Part shown: positions 51,308 through 60,584 of the stretch, piece after piece
Numbering within the stretch: position 1 is the stretch's first letter
Layout: every line of letters starts with the position of its first letter
Assembly (NCBI RefSeq): GCF_014596915.1
Contig: NZ_JACVWU010000027.1
Coordinates: 1-64,000 of the forward strand
DNA length: 64,000 nucleotides
Direction of reading: 5' to 3'
Source: Streptomyces sp. TRM68416
Lineage (GTDB): Bacteria; Actinomycetota; Actinomycetes; Streptomycetales; Streptomycetaceae
Notes under the pieces: generated by a model
The model's database searches: none
What the model was told of the DNA's origin: nothing
What the model saw: only the letters and a program-made list of their open reading frames with translations
Translations under genes and position numbers: made by a program

Positions 51308-51345
51308 AAGGAGCGGGAGTCAGTCTCACTGGCTCCGCTCTTGTT
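51308..51345 (+). terminator. Degenerate copy of the tRNA-Arg terminator
   Basis: AAGGAGCGGGAG and CTCCGCTCTT pair imperfectly (one bulge) around the same loop as the terminator at 587-623, ending in a T-rich run. It stands between the island and the convergent end of ku. Confidence 0.55.
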
Positions 51346-51373
51346 GTTCTGCGAGGGACCCGAAGTGGTGGGG

Positions 51374-52381
51374 TTACGCCGTGCGTTTGCGTGGGGTTGC
51401 CTTCTTTGTTGTTGTCTTTTTCGTTGTTGTCTTTTTTGTGGTGCTCTTCGCCGTGGATGCGGTCTTCTTCGCCCCCTGGGCCGACTTCGTCGTCGACTTC
51501 TTCGCCGATGTTGTCGTCTTTTTCGCTGCCGTCGTCGACTTCTTGCCCGTCGGTTGCTTCGGGGTCGTGCGGCGGGGCAGGGGGTGGACCTCGGCCGGTT
51601 GTTCGCCTCGGGACTTCTTCGCCGCGGTGACGCTCTTCTCCAGGGCGGCCATGAGGTCGAGGACCTTGCCGGACTTGGCGGGTTCGGGGGATTCAGGAGG
51701 GCTTTCGCCGGCGGCCTTTGCGGCTATGACCTCCTCGACTGCCTCGCGGTACTCGTCGTGGAGGTCTTCGAGGTCGACCTCTCCGAGGGTGTCCATGAGG
51801 GCGTCGGCCAGGTCGAGTTCCTTGTCGCGGACGGTGACGTCGACGTCCGGGGCGAGGCCCTCGGGGGCGCGGACCTCGTCGGGCCAGAGCAGGCCGTGCA
51901 TGGCGATCGCGTCGCCGACCACGCGGAGCATGCCCAGGCGTTCCCTGCCGCGCAGGGCGAACTTGGCTATCGCCACCTTGTTGCTGCGTTTGAGGGCCTC
52001 CCGGAGCAGCGTGTACGGCTTCGCGGCGGGGGCTCCGCTCGCGGCGAGGTAGTACGCCGCGTCCATCTGGAGCGGGTCGATGCGGTCGGCCGGCACGAAG
52101 GCCACGATCTCGATCGTCTTCGCCGTCGGGAGCGGCAGGTGGGAGAGGTCCTCGTCGGTGATCGGGATGATCGTGCCGTCCGCGTCCTCGTACCCCTTGC
52201 CGATCTCGGCCTGGCTGACCTCGCGGTCCTCCAGTTCGCAGACCTTGCGGTAGCGGATGCGGCCGCCGTCCTCCGTGTGGATCTGACGGAAGGAGATCGA
52301 GTGGCTCTCGGTGGCGTTCACCAGCTTGATCGGGATGCTGACCAGGCCGAACGAGATGGCGCCGTTCCATATGGATCGCAC
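51374..52381 (-). CDS. ku: Ku, DNA end-binding protein of non-homologous end joining
   Basis: 335 aa from GTG 52381, giving the standard prokaryotic Ku start RSIWNGAISFGLVSIPIKL; GAAAGG lies about ten bases before it. The Ku core (about residues 1-255) includes RIRYRKVCELEDREV and ALRGRERLGMLRV. The last about 60 residues are a Lys/Thr/Ala-rich tail of KKTT repeats, typical of Streptomyces Ku and thought to aid DNA binding. Divergent from the LigD-type polymerase gene across 53 bp. Confidence 0.95.
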   Translation of the reverse strand: MRSIWNGAISFGLVSIPIKLVNATESHSISFRQIHTEDGGRIRYRKVCELEDREVSQAEIGKGYEDADGTIIPITDEDLSHLPLPTAKTIEIVAFVPADRIDPLQMDAAYYLAASGAPAAKPYTLLREALKRSNKVAIAKFALRGRERLGMLRVVGDAIAMHGLLWPDEVRAPEGLAPDVDVTVRDKELDLADALMDTLGEVDLEDLHDEYREAVEEVIAAKAAGESPPESPEPAKSGKVLDLMAALEKSVTAAKKSRGEQPAEVHPLPRRTTPKQPTGKKSTTAAKKTTTSAKKSTTKSAQGAKKTASTAKSTTKKTTTKKTTTKKATPRKRTA

Positions 52382-52434
52382 GTGCAGCACACCTTTCCGG
52401 GCGGTATCAGCGTATTTCATGCGATTCTCATCGT

Positions 52435-53316
52435 ATGACGCCGATCACAGAGGTGGAGGGGCGACGGCTCGCGCTCAGCAATCTGGAGAAGGTCCTGTAC
52501 CCGGCGACCGGCTTCACCAAGGGCGAGGTGCTGCACTACTACGCCACCACCGCCGACGTGCTGCTCCCCCATCTGCGTGACCGGCCGGTCTCCTTCCTGC
52601 GCTATCCGGACGGGCCCGACGGGCAGGTCTTCTTCACCAAGAACGTGCCGCCGGGCACACCCGACTGGGTCACCACGGCCGAGGTTCCGCGTTCGGAGGG
52701 GCCGGCCCGGATGGTGCTCGTACAGGATCTGCCGAGTCTGATGTGGGCGGCGAACCTGGTCGCCGAGTTCCACACCCACCAGTGGGTCGACGAGGCTCCC
52801 GGTGCGGCCGATCGACTGGTCTTCGACCTCGATCCCGGCTCGCCTGCGACCGTCGTGGAGTGCTGCGAGGTCGCGCTGTGGCTGAGGGAGCGGCTGGCCG
52901 CGGACGGGGTGGAGGCGTACGCGAAGACGTCCGGGTCGAAGGGGCTGCATCTGCTGGCCGCGGTGCGCGGGGCGTCCTCCGAGGAGGTGACGGAGTACGC
53001 CAAGGGACTCGCGGTGGAGGCGGAGAAGGCCATGCCGCGGCTCGTCCTGCACCGGATGACCCGCAGCCTGCGGCCCGGAAAGGTCTTCGTCGACTGGAGC
53101 CAGAACGCGGCGCGGAAGACCACGGCCGCCCCCTACACGCTCCGCGCGCGGGCCGAGCCGTCGGTGTCCACGCCCGTGACCTGGGCGGAGGTCGAGCAGT
53201 GCCGGGCGCCCGCGCAGCTGGCGTTCACGGCGCCGGACCTCGCGCCCCGCATCCAGGACTACGGCGATCTGCTGGGCCCGCTGCTCGAACCGGACCGCGC
53301 CGGAACACTGCCCTGA
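52435..53316 (+). CDS. LigD-type NHEJ polymerase/primase domain protein
   Basis: 293 aa comprising only the polymerase domain of LigD: LSNLEKVLYPATGFTKGEVL at the start, VFDLDPG (the metal-binding Asp pair), YAKTSGSKGLH and FVDWSQNAARKT. No ligase or phosphoesterase domain is attached, the split arrangement common in Streptomyces, where the ligase is encoded elsewhere. It shares a promoter region with ku. Confidence 0.92.
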   Translation: MTPITEVEGRRLALSNLEKVLYPATGFTKGEVLHYYATTADVLLPHLRDRPVSFLRYPDGPDGQVFFTKNVPPGTPDWVTTAEVPRSEGPARMVLVQDLPSLMWAANLVAEFHTHQWVDEAPGAADRLVFDLDPGSPATVVECCEVALWLRERLAADGVEAYAKTSGSKGLHLLAAVRGASSEEVTEYAKGLAVEAEKAMPRLVLHRMTRSLRPGKVFVDWSQNAARKTTAAPYTLRARAEPSVSTPVTWAEVEQCRAPAQLAFTAPDLAPRIQDYGDLLGPLLEPDRAGTLP

Positions 53317-53679
53317 CCCGTCCTTCCGCCCGCCCCCGGGCAACCGCCCGCATGCGCCCCCGCCCACCCCCGGGGAACCTCCCACGGGTCACGTCGGCCT
53401 GCCCGGCCTCCCTCGCGAGCACCGGCACGAGAACCGAGGAGCCGGCCGCATACGCCCCGCCCTCCCCCGGGCACCGTCCCGATCGCCCGGCCGATCGGCC
53501 GGCTGCGGGAGTCACCTCGTCCGCGGCACGCGTCGGTGGAGAATCCGTAGGACCGGCCCTCGACCCTGCGAGGTTCGGACATCGTCGAGAGACGGCGCGA
53601 AGGTCCACCGCCGGGAGCGTGGCGTCCGCGGAGGCGCCGGGAACGCGGAGTCCGCGGACGCAACCACGACCGCCCTGGT
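53317..53679. other. 363-bp intergenic region
   Basis: Between two convergent genes. Overlapping frames are open only because of high G+C. I see no gene, no strong hairpin with T-tract and no repeat family. Confidence 0.4.
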
Positions 53680-54483
53680 TCAGACCCGCGTCCAGATGGT
53701 CCGGTCCCGGGCCATCGCGTGCAGGGCCTCCACGTCGGCCGGTTTGAGGACGCCGCCCTGGCGGGCCAGTTCGCCGAGGTCGGTGTCCTGGACGACGCGG
53801 ACCTCGCGGAGGGGGGCCGAGACGGAGACGTGCGCGGGGCCCGCGAGGGCCAGGACCGGGCGGACCTCGGCCGTCAGGGCGTACGAGGCGCGGTCGGCGT
53901 CGGCGCGGACCCGGCGCAGCAGCGGCCGCGGTTCGCGGCGGGCGACGGTGACCTGGGGGTCGGCGACCCTCACCCGCTGCTTGCGGGCGTACAGGGTGTG
54001 GACGGCGAAGAGGCCGGCGGGGCCGATGGCCAGGTGGTGGATGCGGTCGCCGCCGGGCAGCGGGACCGAGTGGAGCGTGTGCCAGCCGGCGCCGTCGAGG
54101 CGGTCCAGGGCCTCCCCCACGGCCTGCTCGGCGGCGAGGGCGCGGCGCCTGGGGTCGGGGCGGATCCGGTGGGCCGGGCCCGGATCGCGGTCCAGGGCGA
54201 TCAGCAGTGCCTCGCCGGGCCGGTTGGGCGCCAGGTCGTCGTCCGGGTGGAGCGTGAGGCGGGCGAGCTCCGCCGGGGTCGGGACGGGGGGCGGGCCCAC
54301 GGTGACCGGGCCGGTGAGGAAGGGTGCCAGGGCGTCGAGCACGTCCGTTCTGCGCTCGTCGCTGAGCAGGTTGACCCTGGCGGCCTCACGGTCGTACCAG
54401 GCGACGTTCCTGCCGTCGGTGCCGCAGACGTACAGCCGTTCCTGACCGTGGTGCCAGGTCGGTATGACGCGCAGTTGGCTCAT
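53680..54483 (-). CDS. NERD (nuclease-related) domain protein
   Basis: 267 aa. The C-terminal half matches NERD proteins: ALDRLDGAGWHTLHSVPL, then DRIHHLAIGPAGLFAVHTLYARKQ, with the D-x(n)-hydrophobic-V core of a nuclease-like fold. The N-terminal about 100 residues are a basic/Trp-containing domain (WHHGQERLYVCGTDGRNVAW). Function not established. It belongs to the conserved core side. Confidence 0.8.
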   Translation of the reverse strand: MSQLRVIPTWHHGQERLYVCGTDGRNVAWYDREAARVNLLSDERRTDVLDALAPFLTGPVTVGPPPVPTPAELARLTLHPDDDLAPNRPGEALLIALDRDPGPAHRIRPDPRRRALAAEQAVGEALDRLDGAGWHTLHSVPLPGGDRIHHLAIGPAGLFAVHTLYARKQRVRVADPQVTVARREPRPLLRRVRADADRASYALTAEVRPVLALAGPAHVSVSAPLREVRVVQDTDLGELARQGGVLKPADVEALHAMARDRTIWTRV

Positions 54484-54585
54484 GCACCATCACCCCACGA
54501 CCATGGGAACAGGCGGGGTGCTCGCGGGGCAAGAACCCGGTTACCTTTGACCATAGTTGGGTGGGGGAGTTGGGGAGGGCGCCAA

Positions 54586-55092
54586 TTGCGTACCCGCGGG
54601 AAGCAACCCGATGTTCCGGCTCCGGACACCCCGTGGAACGAGATCGTGCCCGGGCTGTGGATGGGCGGGCACGAGTTCAGGGGGCGGTCGGGACAGCTGG
54701 AGTTCGCCGTGGTGCGGGACGAGTTCGATCTCGTACAGACGCTGCTGCGGCTGCCGGGGCACGGGCCGGACCACGAGGTCGAGCACCAGGTGTGGCCCAT
54801 TCCGGACGGTCCGCTGGACGGGACGCAGCTCGCGGGCGTGATGCGGCTGGCCCAGGCGGCGTGCGACGCGCTGGACGGGGGGCGGTCGGTGCTGGTGCGC
54901 TGCTACCACGGGTACAACCGTTCGGGGCTGGTCGTCGCGCACGCCCTGGTTCGGCGGGGGCACTCCGCCGAGGAGGCGATCCGGCTGATACGGTCCCGGC
55001 GCTCGCCCTGGGCCCTGCACAACGACCTGTTCGTCGAGTACCTCCAGGCCGGTCTGTCGACGGCGCGGCTGCTGGAGGAGCTCGCCGAGTGA
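54586..55092 (+). CDS. Dual-specificity/tyrosine phosphatase-like protein
   Basis: 168 aa from a probable TTG at 54586, chosen because GGGGAGGG lies just upstream and no ATG/GTG fits before the domain. The P-loop VRCYHGYNRSGLV has the C-x5-R catalytic signature. GLWMGGHEF near the start and EEAIRLIRSRRSPWAL after it are usual in this family. Soluble, with no membrane segment. Confidence 0.8.
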   Translation: MRTRGKQPDVPAPDTPWNEIVPGLWMGGHEFRGRSGQLEFAVVRDEFDLVQTLLRLPGHGPDHEVEHQVWPIPDGPLDGTQLAGVMRLAQAACDALDGGRSVLVRCYHGYNRSGLVVAHALVRRGHSAEEAIRLIRSRRSPWALHNDLFVEYLQAGLSTARLLEELAE

Positions 55093-55180
55093 CCGTCCCA
55101 CCCGCCCTGCCAGGCAAAAGGGACTTCCCTACGAATAAGGTGTACGGGGCCACCGCTCACCTCTGAACCACAGGAGCACC

Positions 55181-55960
55181 GTGCCCCGCAGCCGCGTCCC
55201 TACGACCGTCGCCGTCGCCCTCGTGCTGGCGACCGCCGCGGGCTGCGGCGACACCGGCGGCCTGGAGAGCGCGGGCGCGACCCCGACCGCGGTCAGTCCG
55301 GTCCGGCTCTGGCCGGAACTGACGCCGGCGTCCAGCCCGGCCTACGAGCTCGGCGAGGTGACCACCGAGGTCGTCGAGGGCGTAGCCGTGCCGGACGACG
55401 ACATCCGCAAGGTGGACCCGGTCGCGATCGTCCGCGCCGAGATCGCCGACTCCCCGGACGAGTACGAGGGCGCGAAGGCGCCGTACTACGAGACGGCCCG
55501 CCGGATGGCCGACTGCGACGCGGGCGGCGACCGCGCCCGCTGTCCCGTCCTCACGCCGTACTACCGCGACCTCAGCGGTGACGGCCGCGAGGACCTCACG
55601 CTCGGCTTCCGGCTGCTGCCGGACGGCCTCACGGCCATGCGCGTGTACACCGTGCAGAAGCACCGGCTCGTCCGGGTGATGTCCTACGACGACGCCGTCA
55701 GCGCGGTCGAGTTGGCCGGGCGGTCCGTGATCGTGCGGGCGCCGTCGGAGGTGGCGGGGTACGAGTACCGGTTGCAGTGGACCTGGGACGCCGAGCAGAA
55801 CGCGATGCTGCTCACCAATGACGAGATGCTGCGCATCGGCAATGGCCGCCCTCGGCCTTCGGGTTCTTCGTCCGGGTCTTCTTCGGGTTCTTTGCCGGGT
55901 TCTTCGTCCGCGTCTCCCTCGGATTCTTCGTCGGGTTCTCCTTTCGCGAGTGCCCCGTGA
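55181..55960 (+). CDS. Putative lipoprotein with Ser/Gly-rich tail
   Basis: 259 aa from GTG 55181 (AGGAG before it). The signal peptide ends in a lipobox LATAAGC, so Cys is the probable first residue of the mature protein. The central domain is of unknown type, with CDAGGDRARCPVL (two cysteines). The last about 38 residues are almost only Ser, Gly and Pro, encoded by imperfect TCTTCGGG-type repeats. It overlaps the sensor kinase gene by 4 bp, suggesting that the lipoprotein modulates that kinase, as in CseA/CseC-like pairs. Confidence 0.82.
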   Translation: MPRSRVPTTVAVALVLATAAGCGDTGGLESAGATPTAVSPVRLWPELTPASSPAYELGEVTTEVVEGVAVPDDDIRKVDPVAIVRAEIADSPDEYEGAKAPYYETARRMADCDAGGDRARCPVLTPYYRDLSGDGREDLTLGFRLLPDGLTAMRVYTVQKHRLVRVMSYDDAVSAVELAGRSVIVRAPSEVAGYEYRLQWTWDAEQNAMLLTNDEMLRIGNGRPRPSGSSSGSSSGSLPGSSSASPSDSSSGSPFASAP

Positions 55961-57228
55961 GCCCCTCCCTCCCCCGCTGGGCGGGGACGCTCGCCGCGAA
56001 GGCCGCCGTGTTCATCACGGTGATGTGCTGCGCGCTGACCGCGCTGCTCGGTGTGCTGGTGCATGTCTCGGTGACGAACCAGACCGTCGGCCGGGCCCGT
56101 GACGAGGCGCTGTCGCGGCTGACGCGGGCGACGGCCGCGTTCGAGGCCGGGAACCGGACGATGCCGTTCGCCGGGGTCGACCCGCCGGGGCTGCCCGAGC
56201 CGCTGCGGGAGCTGGCGGCGGCCGGGGAGCGCGGCACGATGGTCGCCGACCACGAGGGCCGGCCCACGATGTGGGCGGCGGGCCCCGCCGACGGCGGACG
56301 GGCGCTGGCCGTGCAGGTGGACTACTCGCAGCAGGCGCGCACCATCGACGGTCTGGACCGGGCCATCCTGTGGTCGTCCGCGCTGGCGATCGGGGTGACG
56401 CTGCTGGTCGGCGCGCTGGCCGTGGCCCGCGTGACCCGGCGGCTCCAGGCCACCGCCCAGGTGGCCCGGCGGATCAGCGCGGGCGATCTGGACGCGCGCG
56501 TCGACGACCCCCGTACGAAGGACGCCACGCGCCCGCAGGACGAGGTGGCCGCGGTCGCGGTCGCGCTGGATTCCATGGCGGCCTCGCTCCAGGGCAAGCT
56601 GCTGGCCGAGCAGCGGTTCACCGCGGACGTGGCGCACGAGCTGCGGACGCCGCTGACCGGGTTGCACGCGGCGGCGGAACTGCTGCCGCAGGGGCGGCCG
56701 ACGGAGCTGGTGCGCGACCGGGTGGCGGCGCTGCGGACGCTCACGGAGGACCTGCTGGAGATCTCCCGGCTGGACACCGGGCGGGAGCGGCTGGACGTGG
56801 ACACCGAGCAACTGGGGCCGCTGGCCGAGCGGGTGGTGCGGGGGTTCGGCGGCGGCACGGAGGTCGTCGTCCTGCGGGACGTCGCCGTGGAGACGGATCG
56901 GCGACGGCTTGAGCGGGTGCTGACGAACCTCGTCGCCAATGCGCATCGGCACGGGCGTGGGCCGGTGGTGGTGACCGTGGACGGGCCTCGGGTGACGGTG
57001 CGGGACCACGGGGACGGGTATCCGGCGTATCTGCTGGAGCACGGGCCGCAGCGGTTTCGGACGGAGGGCGGTACGAAGGGGCACGGGCTGGGGCTGACCA
57101 TCGCGTTGGGGCAGGCGGAGGTGCTGGGGGCGCGGCTGAGCTTCGCGAACGCGGAGGACGGAGGGGCCGTCGCGGTGCTGTCCCTGCCGGGCGGTGGGGG
57201 CTTGTCGCGCAGTTGCCCGCACCCCTGA
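55957..57228 (+). CDS. Membrane sensor histidine kinase
   Basis: 423 aa from GTG 55957. Two transmembrane helices (about 15-40 and 130-155) bracket an extracytoplasmic sensor; then come a HAMP region, HisKA with the phospho-acceptor in DVAHELRTPLTGLH, and HATPase with NLVANAHRHG and GHGLGLTIAL. No response regulator gene is adjacent on either side in this window, so its partner is elsewhere or lost. Coupled to the upstream lipoprotein gene. Confidence 0.88.
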   Translation: MSPSLPRWAGTLAAKAAVFITVMCCALTALLGVLVHVSVTNQTVGRARDEALSRLTRATAAFEAGNRTMPFAGVDPPGLPEPLRELAAAGERGTMVADHEGRPTMWAAGPADGGRALAVQVDYSQQARTIDGLDRAILWSSALAIGVTLLVGALAVARVTRRLQATAQVARRISAGDLDARVDDPRTKDATRPQDEVAAVAVALDSMAASLQGKLLAEQRFTADVAHELRTPLTGLHAAAELLPQGRPTELVRDRVAALRTLTEDLLEISRLDTGRERLDVDTEQLGPLAERVVRGFGGGTEVVVLRDVAVETDRRRLERVLTNLVANAHRHGRGPVVVTVDGPRVTVRDHGDGYPAYLLEHGPQRFRTEGGTKGHGLGLTIALGQAEVLGARLSFANAEDGGAVAVLSLPGGGGLSRSCPHP

Positions 57229-57327
57229 AGGGGCGCTCCCAATGGCCCATGCCGACGGGCGACGGGCGGATATCACTCATAGCGTGGCGAATAGTCAGGT
57301 TTCGCCCTACTCATGGAGGTATCCCCC

Positions 57328-57702
57328 ATGTCCCTGCGGTCCCGCCTCGCCATATCCATCGCCGTCGGCGCGCTTGCCGCCGCGGCCGCCGCCACGCCCG
57401 CCGTCGCGGGCGACGAACGGGAGTCCCGGGGTGACTGGGGCCACCACCAGCACCACCAGCAGCACCCGCGGCTGTACAAGGGGGTCGTCACCGCCGACAC
57501 CCTGCTGCTGCGCAGCGCGCCCAACCGGGGCGGGCAGGTGATCCGTACCGCGCACCGGGGCGAGATCGTCAAGATCTTCTGCAAGACCTCCGGCGAGAAC
57601 ATCAAGGGCAACCCGCTGTGGTACCTCCTCACCGACGGCACCTGGGCCTGGGGGTCGGCCCGGTACATCGACAACATCGGGGCCGCGCCACGCTGGTGCT
57701 GA
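57328..57702 (+). CDS. Secreted SH3-domain protein
   Basis: 124 aa from ATG 57328 with GGAGGT seven bases before. A Sec signal peptide (SRLAISIAVGALAAAAA, cleavage near AVAG) is followed by a His/Gln-rich stretch (HHQHHQQH) and a bacterial SH3 domain: TLLLRSAPNRGGQVIRTAHRG and WYLLTDGTWAWGSARYI. Probably a small extracellular cell-wall-associated protein. Confidence 0.82.
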   Translation: MSLRSRLAISIAVGALAAAAAATPAVAGDERESRGDWGHHQHHQQHPRLYKGVVTADTLLLRSAPNRGGQVIRTAHRGEIVKIFCKTSGENIKGNPLWYLLTDGTWAWGSARYIDNIGAAPRWC

Positions 57703-57745
57703 GCCGCAAGGCACGCAAGACGCCCTATTTGGGTAAGTTCCGGAC

Positions 57746-59104
57746 ATGAGCAAGGCCGGAACCACCGTGGCGCGAGCGGACGCACCCGCTCCCGCCGTAC
57801 GCCTCCCCCGGCGCCGTGGCATCGAACTGGCCCTCATCGTCGTGGCCGTCCTGCTCTCCGTGTACGGCTACTGCGCTGTCGGCCTCGCCCGCACCGGCAC
57901 GGTCCCGCCCGGCGCCGCCGGTTACGGCGCCGGGCTCGGTGTGCTCGCCCTCGTCGCCCATCTGGCCGTACGCCTCCGGGCGCCCTGCGCGGACCCGCTG
58001 CTGCTGCCGATCGGCGTGCTGCTCAACGGGCTCGGCCTGGTCCTGATCTACCGGCTGGACCTGGAGACGCCGGGCGACCGGGCGGCGCCCGCCCAACTCG
58101 TGTGGTCCACGCTGGGGGTGGCGTTCTTCATCGTGACCGTGGTGCTGCTGCGCGACCACCGGGTGCTCCAGCGGTACGCGTACGTCTGCGTGGTCGCCGC
58201 CCTCGCGCTGCTGGTGCTGCCGATCCTGTTCCCCGCCGTGAACGGCGCCCGCATCTGGATCCGGATCGCCGGATTCTCCATCCAGCCGGGCGAGTTCGCG
58301 AAGGTGCTACTGGCGGTGTTCTTCGCCGCGTACCTGGCCGCCAACCGCAACGCGCTCGCCTACGCGGGCCGGCGCGTGTGGCGGCTCCAGCTGCCCACCG
58401 GACGGGTGCTCGGCCCGATCGTCGCCATCTGGCTGCTGAGCGTCGGCGTCCTCGTCCTGGAACGCGATCTCGGCACCTCGCTGCTCTTCTTCGGCCTGTT
58501 CGTGGTCCTGTTGTACGTCGCCACCGGGCGAACCGGCTGGATCGCGGTCGGCCTGCTGCTGGCCGCGGTCGGCGCGGTCGCGGTGGGCCAGTTGGAGCCG
58601 CATGTGCACAGCAGGGTCGAGGACTGGCTGCATCCGCTCGCCTCCATCGAGGCGGGACGGGGGCCCAACCAGCTCTCGCAGTCGCTGTTCGCCTTCGCCT
58701 CCGGCGGGATGCTCGGCACCGGCCTGGGCCTCGGGCACTCGATCCTCATCGGCTTCGCGGCCAAGTCGGACTTCATCCTGGCCACGGCGGGCGAGGAGCT
58801 GGGCCTGGCCGGACTGTCCGCGATCTTCCTGCTGTACGGGCTGCTGGTGGAACGCGGCTACCGGGCCGGCCTCGCGCTGCGCGACCCCTTCGGACGGCTC
58901 CTCGCGGTGGGCCTGGCCTCCATCGTGGCCCTCCAGGTGTTCGTGATCGCGGGCGGGGTGACCGGGCTGATCCCGCTGACCGGCATGGCGATGCCGTTCC
59001 TCGCGCAAGGCGGCTCGTCGGTCGTCACCAACTGGGCGATCGTGGCCCTGCTGATGCGGGTGAGCGACTCGGCGCGGCGGCCGGACGCGGAGGGCGCCCC
59101 GTGA
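57746..59104 (+). CDS. SEDS-family glycosyltransferase (FtsW/RodA-like)
   Basis: 452 aa with about ten transmembrane helices and the SEDS signatures NGARIWIRIAGFSIQPGEFAK, ASGGMLGTGLGLG, FAAKSDFILATAGEELG and GGVTGLIPLTGMAMPFLAQGG. SEDS proteins polymerise peptidoglycan glycan strands with a class B PBP, encoded next (overlap GTGA). The pair is a paralogue of the division or elongation machinery, commonly linked to sporulation or wall synthesis in Streptomyces. Confidence 0.93.
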   Translation: MSKAGTTVARADAPAPAVRLPRRRGIELALIVVAVLLSVYGYCAVGLARTGTVPPGAAGYGAGLGVLALVAHLAVRLRAPCADPLLLPIGVLLNGLGLVLIYRLDLETPGDRAAPAQLVWSTLGVAFFIVTVVLLRDHRVLQRYAYVCVVAALALLVLPILFPAVNGARIWIRIAGFSIQPGEFAKVLLAVFFAAYLAANRNALAYAGRRVWRLQLPTGRVLGPIVAIWLLSVGVLVLERDLGTSLLFFGLFVVLLYVATGRTGWIAVGLLLAAVGAVAVGQLEPHVHSRVEDWLHPLASIEAGRGPNQLSQSLFAFASGGMLGTGLGLGHSILIGFAAKSDFILATAGEELGLAGLSAIFLLYGLLVERGYRAGLALRDPFGRLLAVGLASIVALQVFVIAGGVTGLIPLTGMAMPFLAQGGSSVVTNWAIVALLMRVSDSARRPDAEGAP

Positions 59105-60570
59105 CCCGGCACATCCGTCTCGCGGCGCTCCTCTGCGCACTGATGCTGGCCGCGCTGCTGGTCAACGCGACCCGCCTGCAGGTCTTCGAGGCCTCCGCCT
59201 ACGACGAGAACCCGGCCAACCGCCGCCCGGCCATCGCCCGTTACGGCCAGCCGCGCGGCGACATCCTGGTCGGCGGGGAGCCGATCACCGGCTCCAAGGA
59301 CACCGGCGAGCAGCTCCGCTACGAACGGACGTACAAGGAAGGCCCGTTGTACGCGCCGGTCACCGGCTTCGCCTCGCAGGTGTACGGGACGACGCTGCTG
59401 GAGCACACCGAGGACGGCGTGCTGTCGGGTGCGGACCCGATGCTGTCGCCGTTCCCGCTGTGGAACGAGTTCACCCGGGCGCGGAACCCGGGCGGCGACG
59501 TCGTGACGACCCTGCACCGGGGCGCACAGGAGGCGGCGTACGAGGGCCTGGGCGGGCGCAAGGGCGCGGTGGCCGCGATCGAGCCGTCGACCGGGCGGAT
59601 CCTGGCCCTGGTGTCGACGCCGTCGTACAACCCGGAGGCGCTGTCGGGGAACGGGCCGACGGTTTCGCGGTCCTGGATCGGGCTGAACGAGGACCCGGAC
59701 AAGCCGATGCTCAACCGGGCGGTGCGGCAGACGTATCCGCCGGGGTCGACCTTCAAGGTGGTGACCGCGGCGGCGGCGCTGGACGCGGGGGTCGTCGTCG
59801 ACGTCGACAAGCCGACGGACTCACCGGACCCGTATCTGCTGCCCGGCACCTCGACGAGCCTGATCAACGAGGCGCGGGGCTGCGCGGACGCCTCGATGCG
59901 GGCCGCGTTCACATGGTCGTGCAACACGGTGTTCGCGAAGCTGGGGGTGGCGGTGGGCGTGCCCCAACTGGCGGCGACCGCGCGGGCGTTCGGGTTCAAC
60001 GACGCCGGGGTGCGGATCCCGTTCTCGGTCGCGCCGAGCACCTTCGACACCACGGTGGACAAGGCGCAGCTCGCGCTGTCGGCGATCGGGCAGTACAACA
60101 CGCGGGCGACGCCCCTGCAGATGGCGATGGTCGCGGCGGCCGTCGCCAACGGCGGCCAGGTGCGTGAGCCGTACCTGGTGGAGCGGACCACCCGGCGCGG
60201 CGGCGCGACACTGGCGACGGCCGGGTCCCGGCCGGTACGGCGGGCGATGCACCCGGCGACCGCCGTGCGACTGCGGGAGTTGATGACGGACGTGGTGCGC
60301 GACGGCACCGGAACCAAGGCGGCGATCCCGGGCGCCGTCGTCGGCGGCAAGACCGGCACCGCCCAGCACGGCATCGGCAACTCGGGGACTCCGTACGCCT
60401 GGTTCGTGTCGTGGGCGCAGGGCGAGCGGCACGTGGAGCCGAAGGTGGCGGTCGCGGTGGTGGTGGAGGACGCGGAGGCGGACCGCGGGGAGATCAGCGG
60501 CGGCGGGGACGCGGCGCCGATCGCGCGGGCGGTGATGGAGGCGGTGCTGAAGTCGTCGGTCGGGCGGTAA
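59101..60570 (+). CDS. Class B penicillin-binding protein (transpeptidase)
   Basis: 489 aa from GTG 59101. One N-terminal membrane anchor (LAALLCALMLAALLVNATRL) and a dimerisation region. The transpeptidase domain has PGSTFKVV (SxxK), the SCN motif in FTWSCNTVFAKLG and GGKTGTAQ (KTG). Partner of the upstream SEDS protein for cross-linking peptidoglycan outside the membrane. Confidence 0.93.
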   Translation: MTRHIRLAALLCALMLAALLVNATRLQVFEASAYDENPANRRPAIARYGQPRGDILVGGEPITGSKDTGEQLRYERTYKEGPLYAPVTGFASQVYGTTLLEHTEDGVLSGADPMLSPFPLWNEFTRARNPGGDVVTTLHRGAQEAAYEGLGGRKGAVAAIEPSTGRILALVSTPSYNPEALSGNGPTVSRSWIGLNEDPDKPMLNRAVRQTYPPGSTFKVVTAAAALDAGVVVDVDKPTDSPDPYLLPGTSTSLINEARGCADASMRAAFTWSCNTVFAKLGVAVGVPQLAATARAFGFNDAGVRIPFSVAPSTFDTTVDKAQLALSAIGQYNTRATPLQMAMVAAAVANGGQVREPYLVERTTRRGGATLATAGSRPVRRAMHPATAVRLRELMTDVVRDGTGTKAAIPGAVVGGKTGTAQHGIGNSGTPYAWFVSWAQGERHVEPKVAVAVVVEDAEADRGEISGGGDAAPIARAVMEAVLKSSVGR

Positions 60571-60584
60571 GGGGGGTGGTCAAG

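Noticed and set aside
51375..51560. Simple repeats rich in GTCTTC/GTTGTC as a possible repeat element
   Set aside because: They encode the Lys/Thr/Ala-rich tail of Ku, a known feature of the protein.
55957..57228. Two-component pair with an adjacent response regulator
   Set aside because: Neighbouring genes encode a lipoprotein and an SH3 protein; no receiver-domain gene is present nearby.
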